NCBI GenBank assembly: GCA_028293725.1
Contig: JAQGOE010000263.1
Coordinates: 1-7,873, forward strand
DNA: 7,873 nt
Reading direction: 5' to 3'
Source of the DNA: Gammaproteobacteria bacterium
Lineage (GTDB): Bacteria; Pseudomonadota; Gammaproteobacteria; Steroidobacterales; Steroidobacteraceae
Position 1 is the stretch's first letter. Every line of letters begins with the position of its first letter. Made by a program: the position numbers and the translations under genes. Of the stretch, positions 6,500 to 7,873 are shown one piece after another. The notes under the pieces were generated by a model. It saw only the letters and a program-made list of their open reading frames with translations. It did no database searches and was not told where the DNA came from.

Positions 6500-6932
6500 A
6501 GGACAAATCCAGCCGAGCATGGACAAGGTGGCGATCGTGTTGGCCGACAGCTTGGCGCCGGGGCAGGCGTCCAATGTCGCCGCCTGCATCGCCGCCGGGC
6601 TTGCGGCCGCGAAGTCTGACTGGGCCGGCAAACCGCTCATTGATGCCGCCGGGCTACGCTCGGTATCGTCATCGCACCTGGCGATTACCATTTTGCGTGC
6701 CGAACCTGCCACGATGAGTGCGTTGGTGCTCCAACTCACCCACAACGCCGCGCCCGTGGGTGGCGCGCTATCTGTGTTCCCTGCCTATGCGCAGGCGATT
6801 CACGAGTGCGGCGAGTACTGGAGTCGCCACCACGTAGCCACTCACTCGAACGAGGCACTGCTCGGCATTGGATTTGCGGGACCCAAGCGATGGGTGAGCC
6901 GATTGACAGGAAGCCTGCCTCTGTGGCGTTGA
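6492..6932 (+). CDS. DUF2000 family protein
   Basis: A 146-residue protein matching DUF2000 by eye: MDKVAIVLADSLAPGQASNV (10-29), 'DAAG' (51-54), 'LAITIL' (63-68), a central helix, and the C-terminal 'LLGIGFAGPKRWVSRLTGSL'-like block (123-142), which is the most conserved part of the family. The family has no established function. As recalled, solved members have a fold like peptidyl-tRNA hydrolase II, but this is no evidence for that activity. No signal peptide or membrane segment. The ATG lies inside the last codons of the decarboxylase-like gene (8-nt overlap). A second ATG at 6519 starts right at the domain and is an alternative. Its end overlaps the AraC gene. Its place between a metabolic enzyme and a regulator suggests a role in the same pathway or in its control. 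Confidence 0.82.
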   Translation: MPEGQIQPSMDKVAIVLADSLAPGQASNVAACIAAGLAAAKSDWAGKPLIDAAGLRSVSSSHLAITILRAEPATMSALVLQLTHNAAPVGGALSVFPAYAQAIHECGEYWSRHHVATHSNEALLGIGFAGPKRWVSRLTGSLPLWR

Positions 6933-7783
6933 ACCGATCCGAAGTTCGCCGGATGCACCTGTTTGATCTGGAGCAGGTGCGGCACCAGCACGAGGGACAG
7001 GAGTGGGTCCCGCACTGGCACACGGAGTGGTCCTTCGGCGCCATCGCGCAGGGGGAATGCCGCTGCAGTGTGGCAGGGCGACCGTTTTTGGCCCGCGCTG
7101 GAGATCTCATCGCGATTGCACCGCAGACGGTTCACAACGGAGTCCTGACGGCACCCTCAGAGTGCAAGGCTGTGTTGGTGATGATGTTTTACGTCCCCTC
7201 GATGTGGCTGCTGAGCGAGGGCCTGACTCCACCGGCGCGCAGCGGGTTGATTCGGGTACCAACCCTGGCGCAGCAAGCGCGAAATCTAACGTCCGTTGGC
7301 GATGTACAGGCTTGGCTGCGCAAGGCGGTGCCGAGGCTGTCCAATGCGTTGAGACCGACCTCGGCCTCTCTACTCGATCCGGTCCCGACGGATGCAGCGC
7401 GCACCTTGATTGAACGCGTTCGGTCTGCCGCTCTGGGCGGCGATTGGAATGTCTCAGGTATGGCGAGGCAGTGCGGCGTAAGCCGCGAACGAATTCACCA
7501 GGTGATGAAGCGTTGGATCGGCATGTCGCCATCCGACTATCTGCGCACCGTTCGACTGCACCGTGCCAAAGACATGCTGCTAAGGGGACAGCCCGTGGCG
7601 TCGGTGGCGGCGGCTTGCGGTTTCGCCGATCAAGCACACTTTACGCGTTGGTTCCGACGCGCCTTCGGCTACACACCTGGCGATCTTGTGCAGGCCTGTG
7701 CGCAAAGGCTTGACCCGGACCTTAGGTCATACCCTACGCTCGCAATCAGCCTATGCCAAAGCCGAAAAGACCCGAGCCCCTAA
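6890..7783 (+). CDS. AraC-family transcriptional regulator with N-terminal cupin sensor domain
   Basis: A 297-residue ligand-responsive DNA-binding protein. An N-terminal cupin-type sensor domain (about residues 25-110) shows PHWHTEWSFGAI (41-52), with the histidine pair 42/44, and APQTVHNGVL (77-86). A linker leads to the C-terminal double helix-turn-helix: the first at about 186-208 (VSGMARQCGVSRERIHQVMK), the second at about 235-259. The family signature FADQAHFTRWFRRAFGYTPG is at 245-264. Tail residues 265-297 extend past the domain. The frame is open from a GTG at 6806, but that extension has no domain character. The ATG at 6890, with GGGA 8 nt upstream, is preferred; a later ATG at 6953 is possible. 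It overlaps the DUF2000 gene by 43 nt and the MerR gene by 31 nt. It likely controls its own operon and the divergent SDR operon from the shared intergenic region. Confidence 0.9.
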   Translation: MGEPIDRKPASVALNRSEVRRMHLFDLEQVRHQHEGQEWVPHWHTEWSFGAIAQGECRCSVAGRPFLARAGDLIAIAPQTVHNGVLTAPSECKAVLVMMFYVPSMWLLSEGLTPPARSGLIRVPTLAQQARNLTSVGDVQAWLRKAVPRLSNALRPTSASLLDPVPTDAARTLIERVRSAALGGDWNVSGMARQCGVSRERIHQVMKRWIGMSPSDYLRTVRLHRAKDMLLRGQPVASVAAACGFADQAHFTRWFRRAFGYTPGDLVQACAQRLDPDLRSYPTLAISLCQSRKDPSP

Positions 7784-7873
7784 ATACTGCCGAGTGCGCA
7801 CGTCGCACCGGACTGACGGTGCGCGCGTTGCGCGTCTACGAGCGCCACGGGCTCATCAAACCGGGACGGTCGG
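7753..7873 (+). CDS. MerR-family transcriptional regulator (N-terminal fragment, cut by window end)
   Basis: The last 121 bases encode 40 residues of an open frame starting MPKPKRPEPLNTAECARR and continuing with TGLTVRALRVYERHGLIKPG. This is the winged helix-turn-helix opening of MerR regulators, with the hallmark pattern 'TGLTVRALRxYExxGLIxPxR'. The rest, including the coiled-coil dimerisation helix and any effector domain, lies outside the window, so the inducer is unknown. The ATG is 31 nt inside the end of the AraC gene, in another frame, and has no clear Shine-Dalgarno sequence, which fits translational coupling. It is incomplete only because the window ends; there is no sign of a broken gene. 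Confidence 0.82.
   Translation, partial: MPKPKRPEPLNTAECARRTGLTVRALRVYERHGLIKPGRS

Noticed and set aside
6806..6889. Upstream GTG start of the AraC gene giving a 325-residue protein
   Set aside because: It would extend the overlap with DUF2000 to 127 nt and add 28 residues without domain character; the ATG at 6890 has a better-spaced GGGA.

Overview
The window is a GC-rich bacterial chromosomal segment with tightly packed genes, Shine-Dalgarno-like leaders and protein families common in Proteobacteria. A gammaproteobacterial origin, for instance a Steroidobacter/Xanthomonadales-like lineage, fits the style of the secreted S9 peptidase, but the sequence alone does not fix the taxon. No rRNA, tRNA, CRISPR array, insertion sequence or other mobile element was seen.

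Left part (1-3506): a secreted or periplasmic S9-family serine peptidase on the + strand is followed, convergently, by a small two-helix membrane protein on the - strand. A stretch of about 420 bp without a convincing gene comes next (2562-2981). Then a Nudix hydrolase on the + strand ends 25 bp from the end of the next, oppositely oriented operon. These three genes have no obvious functional link to one another.

Right part (3532-7873): this is the coherent block. Two - strand genes, a short-chain dehydrogenase/reductase (SDR) followed after 31 bp by a class V PLP-dependent enzyme, diverge from a + strand operon. That operon encodes an acetoacetate-decarboxylase-like protein, a DUF2000 protein, an AraC-family regulator and the start of a MerR-family regulator cut by the window edge. 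The + strand genes overlap one another by 8, 43 and 31 nt, which suggests translational coupling. The shared intergenic region (5558 to about 5698) carries an inverted repeat and a tandem direct repeat that could be operators.

Reading of the block: SDR, PLP enzyme and acetoacetate-decarboxylase-like enzyme together look like a small, regulated metabolic module acting on a keto/hydroxy/amino substrate, with AraC as the probable local regulator. The substrate cannot be read from the sequence. The PLP enzyme is likely to be annotated automatically as a cysteine desulfurase, but it has a tyrosine where SufS-type enzymes carry the catalytic cysteine, so that name should not be trusted. The module is the best candidate in this window for an undescribed pathway. 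The parts are known families; the combination is what deserves attention.
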